A stretch of 64,000 bases of DNA from Hordeum vulgare subsp. vulgare (Eukaryota > Streptophyta > Magnoliopsida > Poales > Poaceae): positions 24,845,267 through 24,909,266 of the forward strand of contig NC_058519.1 of the NCBI RefSeq assembly GCF_904849725.1, in the 5' to 3' direction. Below are positions 10,883 to 21,948 of this stretch, one piece after another (the first letter of the stretch is position 1; each line of letters starts with the position of its first letter). The position numbers and the translations under genes are program-made. The notes below the pieces were generated by a model. It was not told the origin of the DNA and did not search any database. It saw only the letters and a list, made by a program, of their open reading frames with translations.

Positions 10883-11659
10883 CGTTGTTGTTCTTGTTGC
10901 CGGCCGCTTGCTAGCATTCTGATTAGTACATGAGTGACTGGTTGATGCTTTCAGGATCCTTATCTGCACTTGACTGGCCCATGTCGCGCACTCATGTGCC
11001 GCGATCCCGTTCACATAGAATTCCAACTCAAAGTGAAGGGACAATCTCGGTCCCAGGATAGGACGCTCATCACTCGACCCGTGCAGATGTACAATCCTTC
11101 CTGGCACGATTGGTGTTACAGGTGCTTCTCCAACTACCTCTGCAAAATAGAGCTGTGCTTCGAACAACTTGGCTGGTCACGCCAGGCCACCATCTTGTCT
11201 GCCCGTGTTACCCAAGGGTCACCTTTCAAACACGGCGGGCAAATTGTTTGCCGCGCCTCGCCTTGCGAGGACGATCCTAACAAGGAAATCGTGCTGTATG
11301 ATTCAAAGTATGGAACAATGGATATGATGGAACCCGATGTAACAATGTCGATCGATTCAGATGGTTACCTTCAACTGTCGAGGCGCGTTGTTTCTGTACG
11401 AGGAAGGCTCAAATTTTTCATCTACACCTACTCCCGCGCTGGTGCTATCGCTGCTAGTGGCCGTGTCTTGTTCAAAGCTAAGGATTGCCAAACAAGCCAG
11501 GCTACATGTATCCTTCACAACAACAAGCCATCCAAAGGGAAGAATACCTCTTCTAAAGTGAAGATTACTGTTGCTTGGTCCCGCTTGGTTAGAAGCATAA
11601 ATGATATCGGCCCACAATCCTTTGACAATCGTCTCCTGCTTGGCTATAAGGATATCTGA
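10176..11659 (+). CDS. DUF6598-type protein with long acidic N-terminus
   Basis: Three exons splice in frame: 10176-10491 (donor GTGAGT), 10572-10798 (donor GTACGT) and 10955-11659, giving about 415 residues. Exon 1 has a basic start (MPQVSTARLCRRRRRSS), then about 55 residues that are almost all Glu/Asp. Exons 2-3 carry the conserved region of the grass DUF6598 family: the GPCRALMCRDPVHIEFQLKV motif, a VSVRGRLKFFIYTY strand and a C-terminal VKITVAWS ending. The function of the family is unknown. There is no signal peptide or membrane segment, so a nuclear or cytosolic location is likely. The start at 10176 was chosen because the upstream in-frame ATG (10056) precedes the TATA box. The reading frame is intact with canonical splice sites, and this is the best candidate for a functional host gene in the left half. 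Confidence 0.8.
10829..10882. repeat. AT microsatellite in intron 2
   Basis: About 50 bases of alternating TA inside the second intron of the DUF6598-type gene; a likely length-variable marker. Confidence 0.9.
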
Positions 11660-11664
11660 TATCG

Positions 11665-12847
11665 TACTATAGTGCTTGGGGTATCTTTTTTGATGCTCCA
11701 GTTTGTGTTGCCAGGCTGCTGTGCAAACTTAAGTTAACTGTTATTTCTTTGTGGTGTGAACCGCTATTATATTATTACTACTATATTATGTGGAGTAGTC
11801 TCTTTGTTATGTGCAACGTTACTATTTGTGTTCGTAATGAGTAAACATATAACAAAGAATTAAAGTGGCTAAGCTTTCACAAATTGACATGTATTTTGTT
11901 CCTCCGGTTGACACGTATACCTGCTAAGCTACATGCATGTTTTTTCTTTACTTTTTCTGAGAGAGATTTACCATTGAGGCCGAATATCTATGGCTGGGCG
12001 CCTCGCGGTGGTGCGAAGGGCCTGTGGTGGTGGTCTGTGGGCGTGCGGCGGTGCCTGCACGGGGTGCGCCGGATCTATGGCGGAGGCACACCGGCTCCCT
12101 CGCGGTGGGTGGCCGGTGGTGATGCGGAAGGATGTCGTGCCTGGCCGCGTGGGTGGCGGGCCGGCGGCAAGCATGGAGCTGGCTTCAGGGGTCTTCCCGT
12201 TAGCCCATTGAGCATATCTGGAGCGACGACCTCCTCCCTTCTGCCTCTTACCGCCTCGCCGGTCTGCGTTGCCGGCATCTCTGTGTCCGGCTCAGGCGAT
12301 CGATAGGGTTTGGACCGGGGGAAACGTTTGGCCGGTTGTGGTGGCCACGATGCCAGCGGCGCACCTGCATCGTTCTCCTCTACTGGCGACATCGAGGTCC
12401 TTCTCTCACCCTCTACCTCCACGACATGGGTGAAAGCCCAACCTCTCCGGTTGGGTGGTGATGATGATCCAACGCCGTTGTCCTTGAAGGCGCTACCTTT
12501 GGTCGGCGGAGGGGTGGTCGAGGCTTCGGTGCAGGAGGTGGGCTGTCCTCCTTCGGTGCAGGAGGTGGGCTGTCCTCCTTCGGTGATGTTCCTACTCGAT
12601 TGCTTACTGTTGACGATGATTCGGTTGTGGTGGTGGCGATGTATGGGATGTGGTGTTGCGAGCAGAGGGTGGTCATGCCCGTGTCTTCTCCTCGACATTG
12701 AATTGACTCCGGCCTTCCGCTCGGGGTGAGCGGATTTACCAGTTGACGGCGTGGCGTCCTACGATCCGGGGCGAGAGGGCAAGGAGCCTTCTTCGGAGGT
12801 AGAGATGGCTGGTTGATCAACTATGGTTGGCCTCAGCGAAGTTGATG
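11665..12847. other. 3' flank, then GC-rich sequence without a supported gene
   Basis: The first 230 bases are AT-rich 3' flank of the DUF6598-type gene. From 11985 to 12847 the DNA is GC-rich and open in several frames, which is a composition effect. A 27-bp unit (cttcggtgcaggaggtgggc and following) is duplicated in tandem at 12523-12576. I see no protein family here. It resembles non-coding parts of repeats common in grass genomes but cannot be assigned. Confidence 0.4.
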
Positions 12848-12879
12848 GAGCACTAGTAGAAAATAGGGCTTTGGTTCGG

Positions 12880-13185
12880 GCCTGGCCAGCCCATTAGTCC
12901 CGGTTCTTCACGAACCGGGACGCATGGGGGGCATTAGTCCCGGTTCTTCACGAACCGGGACGCATGGGGGGCATTAGTCCCGGTTCATGAGCCCAGGGGG
13001 CCGGCCGGGGCCTCGTGAGCATTGGTCCCAGTTCGTGTGGACCCATTTGTCCCGGTTCTAGGCACGAACCGGGACCAATGGGCCGCGCTCCTGGCCCACA
13101 TCCATTGGTACCGGTTCATGCCTTCAACCGGTTTAGAAGGGGGGGGCTTTAGCCTCGGTTTATGCCATGAACCGGGACAAATAAT
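12880..13185. repeat. Left subterminal hairpin repeats of CACTA 1
   Basis: Repeated short palindromes such as 'cccggttcttcacgaaccgg' (twice, about 63 bp apart, near 12898 and 12961) and 'cccggttctaggcacgaacc' near 13052. They match the palindromes at the right end (21600-21800) and in CACTA element 2. Confidence 0.85.
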
Positions 13186-13421
13186 TTGCCTATATATACC
13201 CATCGCCGCGGCAGAGCACTCTGTTTTTTTCTGGCCGACGAGGGGAGGGCATTTGGGTGCTCTAGCTTACCTCCTATGCACATGAGGTGTTCGATGAAAT
13301 GCCACAGCCACACTAGCTAAGCTTTCTCCTCTCGAAGCTCGACCTTGGAGCTCCATTTTTCCCGAGATTTGTCTAGGTTTAGCGGTCCGTCACGCCTCGT
13401 CCCCGTTTTCACCGCTGGGGC

Positions 13422-14100
13422 ATGTCCATGTGTACGTCCGCAATGTCGTGTGCAAGCTCCTCCGCAGACAGTGAGGTAAGTCTATTTGGATTTTCGGTTG
13501 ACATTGGATTTGGGGATTTCTCATCTAGGGTTTCGCGGGATGGGCTGTAATATGCGCCTTTCTGGCTCGTAGGTGGATGGCTGCGGGATTGTGTAGTTCC
13601 AATCCGAATTTTTCATTCCCAATCCAAGTTTCTACGTCCTTGAGGAGCGCTCGAATCACTGTTGCCCAGGGCATGGGCTAATTCCTGCTCGCCGTGTTTC
13701 TTGGGGTGGAGCAAGCATGGGAAGAATGTTTTTGGGTTGTCCACTCGATGTAATTCCTCAAAACATCATTTGGTACTCTGTTTTCATCGATTTATTGCAA
13801 CGTTATGAATTTCACCTAATTATGTGAACTCTGATTTAACAGCTTCCTCATGAGTGTGATTGGGTTGTTTGGATTGACCCCCCTCCCACTGAGCTAGTGG
13901 GGCAAGCTTTTGAGGAGCTCCATGGTGGCCTTGAACGTAGTTGGATCAAAGCTAGTAGGATGGAGAAGAAGGTTATGGATCTGAACAATCAAAACAAGAA
14001 AATGCAATTGAAGTTGCAGAAAAGGAATGAGCTCATGGAAACGATGGCTTTTCTCTTTGTTCTTGGCATCATCATTGTGGCTAGTTTAGTTTCTATTTGA
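13422..14100 (+). CDS. Small GRF-type zinc finger protein with coiled coil and C-terminal membrane anchor (CACTA 1)
   Basis: Three exons in phase 0: 13422-13475, 13597-13749 and 13843-14100, giving 154 residues. Exon 1 encodes a Ser/Cys-rich start (MSMCTSAMSCASSSADSE). Exon 2 holds the first half of a GRF-like finger (CCPGHGL, RRVSWGGASMGRMFLGCP). Exon 3 opens with PHECDWVVWIDPPP, completing the Cys pattern. Residues 84-131 form a charged coiled coil, and the last 20 residues (AFLFVLGIIIVASLVSI) form one hydrophobic span, so the protein is probably tail-anchored. Exon 2 must start after the 'gtgtag' acceptor at 13596; reading upstream of it would meet a stop. The donor after exon 2 (GTAATT) is weak. 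GRF fingers bind single-stranded nucleic acid in other proteins; the role here is unknown. Confidence 0.65.
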
Positions 14101-14264
14101 TCTAAGCAAACCAATTAAGTGGCAGTGTGTGTGTTATGTTTCTGCTAGTGTATTGTGTCCTAGATGTAATTCTATCATTTGTGCACTGTTGTGAACTTGA
14201 ACAAATGTAATGTTGTGCCCTAGATGTAATGGATATCATGTGTTGTGTTAAAATTGTCACCACT

Positions 14265-17200
14265 GCCAACTTGGAACCTTTTCAGAGTTCATTTCAAATT
14301 CTTTTCAATTTTATGGTCTTATAGCTCAAAATAATCAGTAAATGCATGAAAAATAACAAATGATGTCAGAAAGGGTTGTCAATTGTTGATGTGGCTTTGA
14401 ATGGTGCATTTTGAACACAGAAAAACTATGAAGTTCAAATAAGTTCAAAAAAATGAAATCCCTTTGTAACAGACGAGTTTCCGTATGAAACCCTGATATT
14501 TCGAAAGAGATTGTCCGTTTTGTACATGAAGTGCATCCAGTTTTTGCCGTAACCCTGTCAACTTTCTCGCACGTGCTATGTGGGTGAAATGATGATACCA
14601 TGCCAACTTGGAACCTTTTCAATGTTCATTTCAAATGCTTTTCAATTTTATGGTCTTATAGCTCAAAATAATCAATAAATGCATGAAAAAATAACAAATG
14701 ATGTCAGAAAGGGTTGTAAATTGTTGATGTGGCTCTGAATGGTGCATTTTGAACACAGGAAAACTATGGAGTTCAAATAAGTTCAAAAAATGAAATCCCT
14801 TTGTAAGAGACGAGTTTCCATATGAAACAATGATACTTTGAAAGATATTGTCCGTTTTGTACACGAAGTGCATCCAGTTTTTGCCGTAACCCTCTCAACT
14901 TTCTCGCACATGCAATGTGGGTGAAATGATGATATCATGCCAACGTGGAACCTTTTCAGAGTTCATTTCAAATGTTTTTCAATTTCATGGTCTTATAGCT
15001 CAAAATAATCAGTAAATGCATGAAAAATAACAAATAAAGTCAGAAAGGGTTGTAAATTGATGATGTGGCTTTGAATGGTGCATTTTGAACACAGAAAAAC
15101 TATGGAGTTCAAATAAGTTAAAAAATGAAATCCCTTTGTAACAAACGAGTTTCCGTATGAAACCCTCATACTTCGAAAGAGATTTTCCGTTTTGTACACG
15201 AAGTGCATCCAGTTTTTGGCGTAATCCTCTCAACTTTCTCGCACATGCTATATGGGTGAAATGATGATACCATGCCAACTTGGAACCTTTTCAGAGTTTA
15301 TTTCAAATGCTTTTCAATTTCATGGTCTTATAGCTTAAAATAATCACTAAATGCATGAAAAATAACAAATGAAGTCAGAAAGGGTTGTAAATTGATGATG
15401 TGGCTTTGAATTGTGCATTTTGAACACAGAAAAAATATGGAGTTCAAATAAGTTCAAAAAAATGAAATCCCTTTGTAACAGACGAGTTTCCCTATGGAAC
15501 CCTCATACTTCGAAAGAGATTGTCCGTTTTGTACACGAAGTGCATCCAGTTTTTGTCGTAACCATCTCAACTTTCTCGCACATGCTATGTGGGTGAAATG
15601 ATGATACCATGCCAACTTGGAACCTTTTCAGAGTTCATTTCAAATGCTTTTCAATTTCATGTACTTATAGCTCAAAATAATCAGTAAATGCATGAAAAAT
15701 AACAAATGAAGTCAGAAAGGGTTGTAAATTGATGATGTGGCTTTGAATGGTGCATTTTGAACACAGAAAAACTATGGAGTTCAAATAAGTTCAAAAAAAT
15801 GAAATCCCTTTGTAAGAGACGAGTTTCCGTATGAAACCCTGATACTTCGAAAGAGATTGTCCGTTTTGTACATGAAGTGCATCCAGTTTTTGTCGTAACC
15901 CTCTCAACATTCTCGCACATGCTATGTGGGTGAAATGATGATACCATGCCAACTTGGAACCTTTTCAGAGTTCATTTTAAATGATTTTCAATTTCATGGA
16001 CTTATAGCTCAAAATAATCAGTAAATGAATGAAAAATAACAAATGAAGTCAGAAAGGGTTGTAAATTGATGATGTGGCTTTGAATGGTGCATTTTGAACA
16101 CAGAAAAACTATGGAGTTTAAATAAATTCAAAAAAATGAAATTCATTTGTAAGAGACGAGTTCTTGTATGAAACCCTAATACTTCGAAAGAGATTGTCCG
16201 TTTTGTACACGAAGTGCATCCAGTTTTTGCCGTAACCCTCTCAACTTTTTCGCGCATGCTATGTGGGTGAAATGATGATACCATGCCAACTTGGAACCTT
16301 TTCAGAGTTTATTTCAAATGCTTTTCAATTTCATGGTCTTATAGCTCAAAATAATAAGTAAATGCATGAAAAATAACAAATGAAGTCCGAAAGGGTTGTA
16401 AATTGATGATGTGGCTTTGAATGGTGCATTTTGTACATAAAAAACTATGGAGTTCAAATAATTTCAAAAAAATGAAATCTATTTGTAACAGACGAGTTTC
16501 TGTATGAAACCCTGACACTTCCAAAGAGATTGTCTGTTTTGTACACGAAGTGCATCCAGTTTTTGTCGTAACCCTCTCAACTTTCTTGCATATGCTATGT
16601 GGATGAAATGATGATACCATGCCAACTTGGAACCTTTTAAGAGTTTATTTTAAATTATTTTCAATTTCATGGACTTATAGCTCAAAATAATCAGTAAATG
16701 AATGAAAAATAACAAATGAAGTCAGAAAGGGTTGTAAATTGATGATGTGGCTTTGAATGGTGCATTTTGAACACAGAAAAACTATGGAGTTTAAATAAAT
16801 TCAAAAAAATGAAATTCATTTGTAAGAGACGAGTTCTTGTATGAAACCCTAATACTTCGAAAGAGATTGTCCGTTTTGTACACGAAGTGCATCCAGTTTT
16901 TGCCGTAACCCTCTCAACTTTTTCGCGCATGCTATGTGGGTGAAATGATGATACCATGCCAACTTGGAACCTTTTCAGAGTTTATTTCAAATGCTTTTCA
17001 ATTTCATGGTCTTATAGCACAAAATAATCAGTAAATGCATGAAAAAGAACAAATATGGTTAGAAAGGGTTGTAAAATGATGATGTGGCTTTGAATGGTGC
17101 ATTTTGAACACAAAAAACTATGGAGTTCAAATAAGTTCAAAAAATGAAATCCCTTTGTAACACACGAGTTTCCGTATGAAGTCGTGATACTTCCAAAGAG

Positions 17201-17292
17201 ATTGTTTGTTTTATACACGAAGTGCATCCAGTTTTTGCCGTAATCCTCTCAACTTTCTTGCATATGCTATGTGGATGAAATGATTATACCAT
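14265..17292. repeat. Nine-unit tandem array, 335-337 bp period (CACTA 1)
   Basis: The block 'gccaacttggaacctttt' recurs at 14265, 14602, 14939, 15274, 15611, 15948, 16285, 16621 and 16958. Units are roughly 90-97 percent alike by eye. The units starting at 15948 and 16621 share private changes (for example 'gagttcttgtatgaaac'), so a two-unit block of 673 bp was duplicated. The open frames of about 88 codons on the minus strand are repeated by-products of this array; they lack introns, start context and known domains. Confidence 0.95.
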
Positions 17293-18160
17293 GCAAAAAT
17301 AAAAGAGAGGCGCAATGCTCACATGCACGTTGCTTAGCTTCAGGCCAACGTGCAGGTGAGCACTGCGCTTCTCCCTTCATCGTCTCTACAGTCAGGGCTT
17401 ATAAACCGCTGCGAGTGCCTCTCGCTTGGCGAGGTGGGACTAAAAAATAGCTGCAGAAAGAATCAACTAAAAAACTCTTTTATCGATTCATGCCACGAAC
17501 CGGTACTAAAAGGTGCTCGTGGGGCCCAGCCTTAAAACCTGTGCCAAATAAAATGCCTTTGTAACACCCTTAGAACTGGTACTAAAGGAATCAACTAAAA
17601 AGCTTTTATAAACCTCTAGTATTATTGAAACTAAAATTATATAGAATTTTGTTACAAACTTTAATAGCAAAAAGAATTATCATAAAAGAAAATAAATATG
17701 TAATTAGAATTTTGTTCAAAACATTAAAAGCAAAAAAGAATTATCATAAAAAAAAGTAATTAGAATTTCGTTACAAACTTTAATAGCGAAAAGAATTATC
17801 GTAAAAATAAATAAATAAATAATTAGAAACAAAAAAGAAAGCAAAAAAACTGGGAAAATTAAAATAAAAGAATCAACTAAAAAGCTTTTATAAACCTCTA
17901 GTATTATTGAAACTAAAATTATATAGAATTTTGTTACAAACTTTCATAGCAAAAAGAATTATCATAAACGAAAATAAATAAGTAATTAGAATTTTGTTCA
18001 AAACATTAAAAGCAAAAAGAATTATCATAAAATAAAATAAATAAGTAATTAGAATTTTGTTACAAACTTTAATAGCAAAAAGAATTATCGTAAAAGAAAA
18101 TAAATAAGTAACTAGAAACAAAAAAGAAAGCCAAAAACTGGATTTTTTTTAAAGAAAGTG
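17293..18160. repeat. AT-rich block with internal duplications in CACTA 1
   Basis: A block beginning 'ctaaaaagcttttataaacc' occurs near 17589 and 17876 (about 288 bp apart). Inside it, units of about 55 bp with 'caaaaagaattatcataaaa' are tandemly repeated. A 'cttataaacc' plus 'cgaggtgggactaaa' block occurs near 17398 and again near 18310. No gene is seen. Confidence 0.75.
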
Positions 18161-18374
18161 TCACCTAGAGGGCCACCACGACGTGCATATGACTAGAAAC
18201 CCATTACTAGGGCCAGGATGCAGGCCCGCAATAGGCCCAATAGGCCCACAAGCACAGAGAGTGATCTTAGGCCCGTAAGCCTGCAGTAGAGAGGAGCTCG
18301 AAGTGGTTGGTTCGGCAGGGCTTATAAACCACTCCGAGCCCCTCTCGGCTAGCGAGGTGGGACTAAACATAGCA

Positions 18375-18645
18375 CCGCACCGCGCAAGGCCTTTGGTCCC
18401 GGTTGGTGGCACCAACCGGGACTAAAGGGATGCATTGGTACCAGTTGGTGTCACCAACCGTGACCAAAGGCGTGTGCTTCTCGTCCTTTGGGCTGCTGAA
18501 AAGAAACCTTTGGTCCCGGTTTGTGCCACCAACCGATACCAATGACTCTTCTTCCCGCCCGTCGAGCTGCTGAAAAGAGACCTTTGGTCCCGGTTGGTGC
18601 CACCAACCGGGACTAAAGGTGGGGCTATATAAGTGACAGTTTAGA
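18375..18645 (+). promoter_or_regulatory. Internal hairpin cluster and TATA box before the second CACTA 1 gene
   Basis: Four palindromes of the type 'ggtcccggttggtg..caccaaccgggac' lie between about 18390 and 18615, the same motif as at the element ends. They are followed by 'gctatataagtgac' near 18624, a TATA box for the plus-strand gene that follows. The CACTA terminal-repeat motif is therefore also a promoter-proximal motif inside the element. Confidence 0.6.
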
Positions 18646-18649
18646 AATT

Positions 18650-19735
18650 TTGATCTCTCCCCCTTTCTCCATTCGATCCCGACGCCGCCAGCCTGCCCGT
18701 CGTCCGTCTCCGCCTCGCCGTCGCCGTCGTCGCCCCGCGCCATCCCGCGCCGCCCCGCCGCCGTCGCCGCCCCCCGCCGCCGTCGCCGCCCCCACCCCGC
18801 GCCCCGTGCCCCGCGACGCCGCCGGCCCCTGCCCGTCGCCGCTCCGCCCCGGCCCGCGTCGCACCTCACCGTCGTCGCGCCGCCCCGCCCCGCGCCGCAC
18901 CTCGTCGTCGCCGTCGCCGTCCCCGACACCGTCGCCGTGAGAAACTATTTTTTTTCTGTTAAAAGATTTTTTTGGTGATATTATTGTTGAATATGCATGT
19001 TTGTATGTTCATATATATGCAAAGATCGAATATGTCAAATTTTTATGATTTTTTTTTGTTCATAGAATTTTTATGATTTTTTTCTATTGTAATTTTGTTC
19101 ATAGAATTTTAATGATTTTTTTTTGTAGTATTTTCTTTGTCAATTTATGTATATGTTCATATTGTATATGTATAGGAAAATTATGCATGATCAAAGTCAT
19201 TTATGAATATGTTCATATTTAGAATAGAGGGAAAAGGAAAAAATAAGAAGAGAAAGTGTTTAATATAATTAGTTAGAAAAATAATAGAACTGTAGTTAAA
19301 CTAGTTTATTTTTAGTAAGTACTACTTTATTTTATTTATAGTAAGTGCTTCATATATAGTTGAACTAGCTAGTTGATAAAATAAACTACTTTATTTTACT
19401 ATATATAGAACTAGTTTGTTTTTAGTAAGTACCACTTTATTTATTTATAGTAAGTGCTTAGTAGTTGAACTAGTTGATTTAATTAATAAAACTACTTTAT
19501 TTAACTATATATAGAAGTAGTTCCCACATCGACGTCGACTTGTTGTTATATATAATCGTGACACACTTTATTTAACTATGTATAATGATGATTAATTAGT
19601 AGGACTTGTTGTTATATATGATGATGCATGATGCGAGCATGAAGAGTTATTATATATAGATGTTCAATTCTTTCGATATATATAGTGTGTCACGATTATA
19701 TTGTTGTTTACACACATTTACCACATTAAAACAGG
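18650..19735. other. GC-rich leader and AT-rich first intron of the second CACTA 1 gene
   Basis: 18650-18940 is a C/G-rich tract open in several frames (Pro/Arg or Ser-rich), probably untranslated leader. It is followed by about 800 bases of AT-rich DNA with duplicated 'actactttattt' segments, which fits a first intron ending at the acceptor near 19735. Confidence 0.45.
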
Positions 19736-19738
19736 AAA

Positions 19739-21178
19739 TGTCTGACGATGGATCTTGCAAGTGTGAATATTGCGGCGACTCTCAGGGTATGTGCGACATG
19801 CCTCACCTGCGAGACGATAGGTTCTTCAGCATGAAGCTTGACGAGAACGGCGATATGTACCTTCCTTGCCATGCAAGAAGATATGTGTTGGAGAGGCTCG
19901 GTTTCGAAGACCACGAGAGAATTGAGACGAGGAGCGCTAAGCTGAGGACTATACATGATCACACATTTGTTATCCAAGTATTTAATTCAGTTTTCAAACA
20001 GAATTTGGGTGCCCAAAGTGGAAAGATCTTTGCAAGGCATATGGATTTCAGAAGGGAATGGAAATCACCTTCGATCTTCGTCTTGAAGATAATATGCCAG
20101 ACAACATCGACATTTGGGTGGTTGTTGATGATATGCTTCCTATTTTACCTTCATGTGAGTTTCTCAACCATATTTGTCAAGTAATTTGCATTTATATTTA
20201 TAAATAGTTGGTGTAGTCAACCTGTTTTCCTCTCGCAATTTACATGTCATGTGATGTTCATCGTCTATTAAAACTTTGGCCACACGTTGCAGGTTCCTAG
20301 TTATTGGGACATAGTTATAATTATATCATGTTACATGTTGTATAAACAACAACAACAACCCAAATTGTCCTTTGAATGATCGTAGCACATGTGGTCGTTT
20401 TGAATGGTTTATATAATGCCCACATCTTGTGGACAATTACAAAATTTCGAAGTATTTTTGAAACATTAAATTATTACAAAATATGGGTGGTTGTTGATGA
20501 TATGCTTCCTGTTTTACCTCCATGTGAATTAATTTGCATTTATATTTAGAAATAGTTGGTGTTCATTTATATACTAAATTTGTTAAATTATAATTTACAG
20601 CTTATTTCGTTGCTTCGACTGAATTACGAAAATTAATTGACACGACACACTACACGTATGGATCACATCTAACTTGGGAGGAGAAGGATGATCTTCTCCA
20701 CTTTCTTGTTGCTGGTGTTCTGGCTTTTAGGGATACCTTCCCGTATCATTTTGGAATTGGCCAAAATTATTCATTTTACATGCCACTAGTGCATAGGTTG
20801 AGTCGAGATGACATTCGCCGAAATGTCTTGGTAAGAGTTTCCTAATTAAGTACGCTTCACTATTGCATAAATGGTGTTGATTACATTGCTAACTAGGTTA
20901 TTATTATGTTCTTCAACAGCAACTGCCACATGATGTAGTGCCTCCGCTAATGGACCCAGAAGGTCAAATGAGAATTAGAAGCCCGCTAAGGGCTGAGTTC
21001 TACGCTCCATACTTGATTAACTTCAAATCAAGATAAAAAAGATTCCAAATTAAAGCATGGAGAGAAATAAAGAAGGTTCGCAAGCCACAAGCTGGAGACC
21101 GTTGGATCTCTGTGATTCATCATGGAGCAATAGGTGTTATTCTGTTTTATGATATTATATCTAAGAGCGAGGACTAGG
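19739..21178 (+). pseudogene. Decayed CACTA-associated ORF, possibly B3-like
   Basis: The reading frame starts MSDDGSCKCEYCGDSQGMCD, with a CxCxYC pattern and HLRDDRFFSMKLDENGDMYL after it. One base change of frame near 20005 is needed to continue into FGCPKWKDLCKAYGFQKGME and ITFDLRLEDNMPDNIDIWVV. After an intron, exons at about 20601-20830 (YTYGSHLTWEEKDDLL) and 20920-21178 (DRWISVIHHGAIGVILFY) follow, with an in-frame TAA at about 21035. The W..C..Y.F..GM.ITFDL pattern suggests a B3-type DNA-binding fold, but this is not proven. It is the kind of second ORF I associate with Triticeae CACTA elements. No longer translatable as it stands. Confidence 0.55.
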
Positions 21179-21599
21179 TCTTATGAGAGACAGGTTATTC
21201 TAGTTTATATTATTACTTGACATGATCGATTAATTAGGATGCATGATGCATACGATGACTATATATATATTATGATGTTTCTCTGTTTTATTTTATGTGT
21301 ATCATATGATAACTTGGTATATGATTAAGTTGATGATGAGTTGTTAGATGATCGATTAGAATACTATTGCCATTCGACGAAAATGATATGAAATGATATA
21401 GTGTAAAAAAGATGCATATATGTGCATGTATCTCGTGTCTACATTTTGTAAATATGTTCGACAAAGCACGACGGATGACCAAGCACGGAGATATATAAGA
21501 GAGGACACTTTTCTCTATTAGCTAGCTAATAACAACCTAAATTAACCCCTAAACCAGCCCCTTTAAAAAAACCTCAACTCCAGCCAGGTGCTGACGCGT

Positions 21600-21815
21600 G
21601 GATGCCTTTTGGTCCCAGTTGGTGTCATCAACCGGGACTAAAGGCCCCCCTGCCTAGCCTGGCCGCAGCGGCCACGTGGAGGCCCATCTGTCCCGGTTCG
21701 TGTAAGAACCGGGGCTAAAGGCAAAGGGCATTAGTAACGATCTTTTTGTCCCGGTTCCGAAACCGGGACAGAAGGTCCTTATGAACCGGGACAAAAGGCC
21801 CTTTTTATACTAGTG
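21600..21815. repeat. Right subterminal hairpin repeats of CACTA 1
   Basis: Includes 'tcccagttggtgtcatcaac' with its inverted partner, 'tcccggttcgtgtaagaacc' and 'tcccggttccgaaaccggga', ending with the inverted TIR. Same motif family as the left end. Confidence 0.85.
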
Positions 21816-21948
21816 GAGCGTGACCTCCTCCAGCTGCGGGCACTACCCTGTCTTGGTCGTGTCGTGTGCAAGATTGTGTTCATCGAGGGCCTCGGTGCTC
21901 AAGCTTGCGCTTGTGTGGACAACCACACAAACACAAGCCTAAAGTGGC

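Larger units (their letters stand above)
12851..21815. mobile_element. CACTA element 1, complete, non-autonomous, 8,965 bp
   Basis: The left end is CACTAGTAGAAAATAGGG and the right end, read inverted, is CACTAGTATAAAAAGGGC. A 3-bp target duplication GAG lies at 12848-12850 and 21816-21818. Both ends carry short palindromes of the 'cccggttc..gaaccggga' type, expected for binding of the CACTA terminal-repeat protein. Inside are a GRF zinc finger gene, a 337-bp tandem array, an AT-rich block, an internal hairpin cluster and a decayed ORF. No transposase reading frame is present, so mobilisation would need a helper such as CACTA element 2. Confidence 0.9.

Noticed and set aside
12075..12820. Overlapping open frames of 130-207 codons on both strands
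   Set aside because: Composition effect in GC-rich DNA; no splice structure, domains or consistent start.
14335..17227. Series of minus-strand frames of 70-95 codons beginning MVSSFHPHS
   Set aside because: They repeat once per 337-bp satellite unit, change by frameshift between units and have no known domain. They are by-products of the array.
17888..18121. Minus-strand hydrophobic frame with repeated ILITYLF segments
   Set aside because: Created by an AT-rich tandem repeat of about 55 bp; not a membrane protein gene.
18625..18940. Long open frames on both strands (Arg/Ala/Pro-rich)
   Set aside because: GC content is so high that stops are rare in all frames. No motif; treated as leader sequence.
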